This document shows, piece after piece, positions 63,006 to 64,000 of a DNA stretch of 64,000 nt. Source of the DNA: Paenibacillus sp. J45TS6. GTDB taxonomy: Bacteria > Bacillota > Bacilli > Paenibacillales > Paenibacillaceae. The stretch is taken from assembly GCF_018403285.1 (NCBI RefSeq), contig NZ_BOSJ01000001.1, positions 62,001 through 126,000 of the forward strand, given 5' to 3'. The notes below the pieces were generated by a model. It ran no database searches. It saw only the letters and a program-made list of their open reading frames with translations, and was not told the origin of the DNA. The position numbers and the translations under genes were made by a program. Within the stretch, counting starts at the first letter, position 1; every line of letters starts with the position of its first letter.

Positions 63006-63034
63006 ATTATAGTATAGCATGTTATCTTTGACAA
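63006..63034 (-). promoter_or_regulatory. Sigma-A promoter of the aromatic supraoperon
   Basis: TTGTCA (63034-63029) and TATAAT (63011-63006), 17 bases apart on the minus strand, about 60 bases before aroC. It follows directly after a terminator. Confidence 0.85.
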
Positions 63035-63050
63035 GAAATGTTCTCATTCA

Positions 63051-63090
63051 TAAAAAAACACGCAGATTCAAATGGACGAATCTGCGTGTT
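63051..63090 (-). terminator. Terminator of the cheR / small-protein transcript
   Basis: AACACGCAGATTC / GAATCTGCGTGTT (63057-63069 with 63078-63090) with TTTTTTT after it on the minus strand. Confidence 0.93.
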
Positions 63091-63105
63091 CTCTATTGCG
63101 TAAGT

Positions 63106-63315
63106 TTACTTGCTTCCCATCAGACTGGTCTGCCTGGATCTATTGCTGTTCTGTAGATTACTATCGGGCTTTATGCTGCCAAGGACCTGTCTCATTTGAG
63201 AAGGATCCAGTCCAAGAATCTGAGCACATTGCATAATACTGATCATTCCCTGCCGGTAGGCAGTAATCACAACTTGCTTGTCAATAACTTTCGCCTCCAG
63301 ATCTATCCATAACAT
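63106..63315 (-). CDS. Small protein of unknown function, 69 residues
   Basis: I do not recognise it. The central part (VVITAYRQGMISIMQCAQIL, then GLDPSQMRQVL) looks like a helix-turn-helix; the C-terminal third is Ser/Asn/Gln-rich and probably unstructured. No good ribosome site precedes the ATG; GGAGG lies inside the frame, so the true start may be a later, non-ATG codon. It follows cheR by 43 bases and ends at a strong terminator, so it is likely transcribed with cheR. Confidence 0.55.
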   Translation of the reverse strand: MLWIDLEAKVIDKQVVITAYRQGMISIMQCAQILGLDPSQMRQVLGSIKPDSNLQNSNRSRQTSLMGSK

Positions 63316-63358
63316 CTGATTGCTACAGTATGAGACATTCTAGCTGTTTTTTATGCAT

Positions 63359-64000
63359 CTATTTTTTACGATAGAAAAAAGTCTCTGCTCCTTCAAGGCC
63401 GTACTCTCCCGGTGAGAAAATTTGTTCTGTACTTCCCACAAATAAAATACCGCCAGGACGAAGTGCATTTGCAAATTTCTGATAAAGCACATGTTTTGCT
63501 TCTTCTGTAAAATAGATCATCACATTTCGGCACACAATCAAGTCAAACCCATCCTCAAAGGGGTCCATAAGTAAGTTTTGTTTACTAAAATGGACAGCTT
63601 CCGCAAGTTTAGGATCGATTTTATAATGCAATCCCTCAGGTTTAAAGTATTTTTTGACTACCTGCTCAGGAACTTCCTTTAAGGAACGTTCCAAATATGT
63701 ACCTTGCCCAGCCCTCGCCAAAGCACCATCATCAATGTCAGTGGCCATAATTGTACTGCTTGAGAGCAAACCAGCCATGTCAAGAATCATTGCGATTGTA
63801 TAGGGCTCTTCTCCCGTAGAACAAGCGGCACTCCATACTTTAAGCGGAAGATGGGAAGTAAGGGAAGGAAGCAATGTGTTTTGCAGTACTTCCCACCGAT
63901 TCCGGTTCCTCCAAAATTCAGACACATTAATCGTCATTCGATCTAGAAAATCTAGAAAAAGTGCTTTGTTTTGTTCCATCCCTTCAAAAAAAGCGGCAAA
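63359..64000 (-). CDS. cheR: Chemotaxis protein methyltransferase, 5' end outside the window
   Basis: CheR methylates glutamates of chemoreceptors with S-adenosylmethionine. The visible 213 residues include DRMTINVSEFWRNRNRWEVL, the SAM site VWSAACSTGEEPYTIAMILD, TDIDDGALARAGQGTY and FDLIVCRNVMIYFTEEAKHV, ending VGSTEQIF and FFYRKK. The frame stays open to the window edge; about 45 N-terminal residues are missing compared with Bacillus CheR. An internal ATG at 63979 is not the start. In Bacillus cheR also lies just upstream of the aro genes. Confidence 0.96.
   Translation of the reverse strand, partial: FAAFFEGMEQNKALFLDFLDRMTINVSEFWRNRNRWEVLQNTLLPSLTSHLPLKVWSAACSTGEEPYTIAMILDMAGLLSSSTIMATDIDDGALARAGQGTYLERSLKEVPEQVVKKYFKPEGLHYKIDPKLAEAVHFSKQNLLMDPFEDGFDLIVCRNVMIYFTEEAKHVLYQKFANALRPGGILFVGSTEQIFSPGEYGLEGAETFFYRKK

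Noticed and set aside
1-64000. CRISPR arrays, insertion sequences, prophage genes, tRNA or rRNA genes
   Set aside because: Nothing in the window shows regularly spaced repeats, transposase or integrase motifs, or tRNA/rRNA sequence.

Overview
The window is a stretch of Firmicute chromosome, most likely Paenibacillus or a close relative. Codon use and base composition are moderate in GC. Ribosome sites are strong (AGGAGG-like) and TTG/GTG starts are common. There are SLH S-layer, GerMN and YpjB proteins. The gene order (aroC-aroB-aroH-trpEDCFBA-hisC-tyrA ... qcrABC-ypjABC-dapB-mgsA-bshA-cca-birA-panBCD-dinG ... asnS-dnaD ... nth) follows the well-known Bacillus subtilis block, with insertions and losses. 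I see no rRNA, tRNA, insertion sequence, prophage or CRISPR array.

Layout. 1-5.4 kb: 5' end of nth, a large SLH protein, a GerMN lipoprotein and a cell-wall amidase. 5.4-9.5 kb: leuCD, a small secreted DUF3889 protein, a LysR regulator and a frameshifted small gene. 9.5-18.1 kb: methionine salvage genes (mtnU, mtnE, mtnW, mtnX, mtnB) interrupted by proBAC; proB is preceded by a T-box, and proC overlaps mtnW, so the salvage genes sit in a proline-sensing operon. 18.1-20.6 kb: ECF sigma factor, membrane anti-sigma and a triplicated membrane protein. 20.6-24.8 kb: dnaD, asnS, ackA and a 3-hydroxyacyl-CoA dehydrogenase. 24.9-32.5 kb: a short FtsH-like protease with a membrane partner, a YpmB-like protein, an MTA/SAH deaminase, rex and dinG. 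32.7-44.4 kb: panBCD with a probable pan RNA leader, birA, cca, bshA, mgsA, dapB, a MazG-like enzyme, TPR proteins and the ypjA-C homologues. 44.4-50.6 kb: qcrABC, ypiF, a lone IDEAL-domain protein, a histidine phosphatase and a second ECF sigma/anti-sigma pair. 50.6-51.4 kb: an intergenic region with two probable small RNAs. 51.4-63 kb: the aromatic amino-acid supraoperon. 63.1-64 kb: a small protein and the C-terminal part of cheR.

The most interesting signals are regulatory. The trp leader starts at a good promoter and carries eleven (G/T)AG triplets, the signature of a TRAP-binding site. These triplets are about 300 bases upstream of the attenuator hairpin, and the space between holds a hairpin-rich 70-codon ORF; in B. 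subtilis the two elements overlap. Downstream of tyrA a perfect TTGACA-17-TATAAT promoter drives a predicted ~88-nt RNA with a CU-rich 5' part and a strong terminator, and a second diverged copy of its 3' module lies 240 bases away. Other points are an ECF sigma gene whose only well-placed start codon is ATT, a single-base frameshift in a small gene, and the merger of proline synthesis with methionine salvage.

All functions are read from sequence motifs and gene order. No database or folding program was used.
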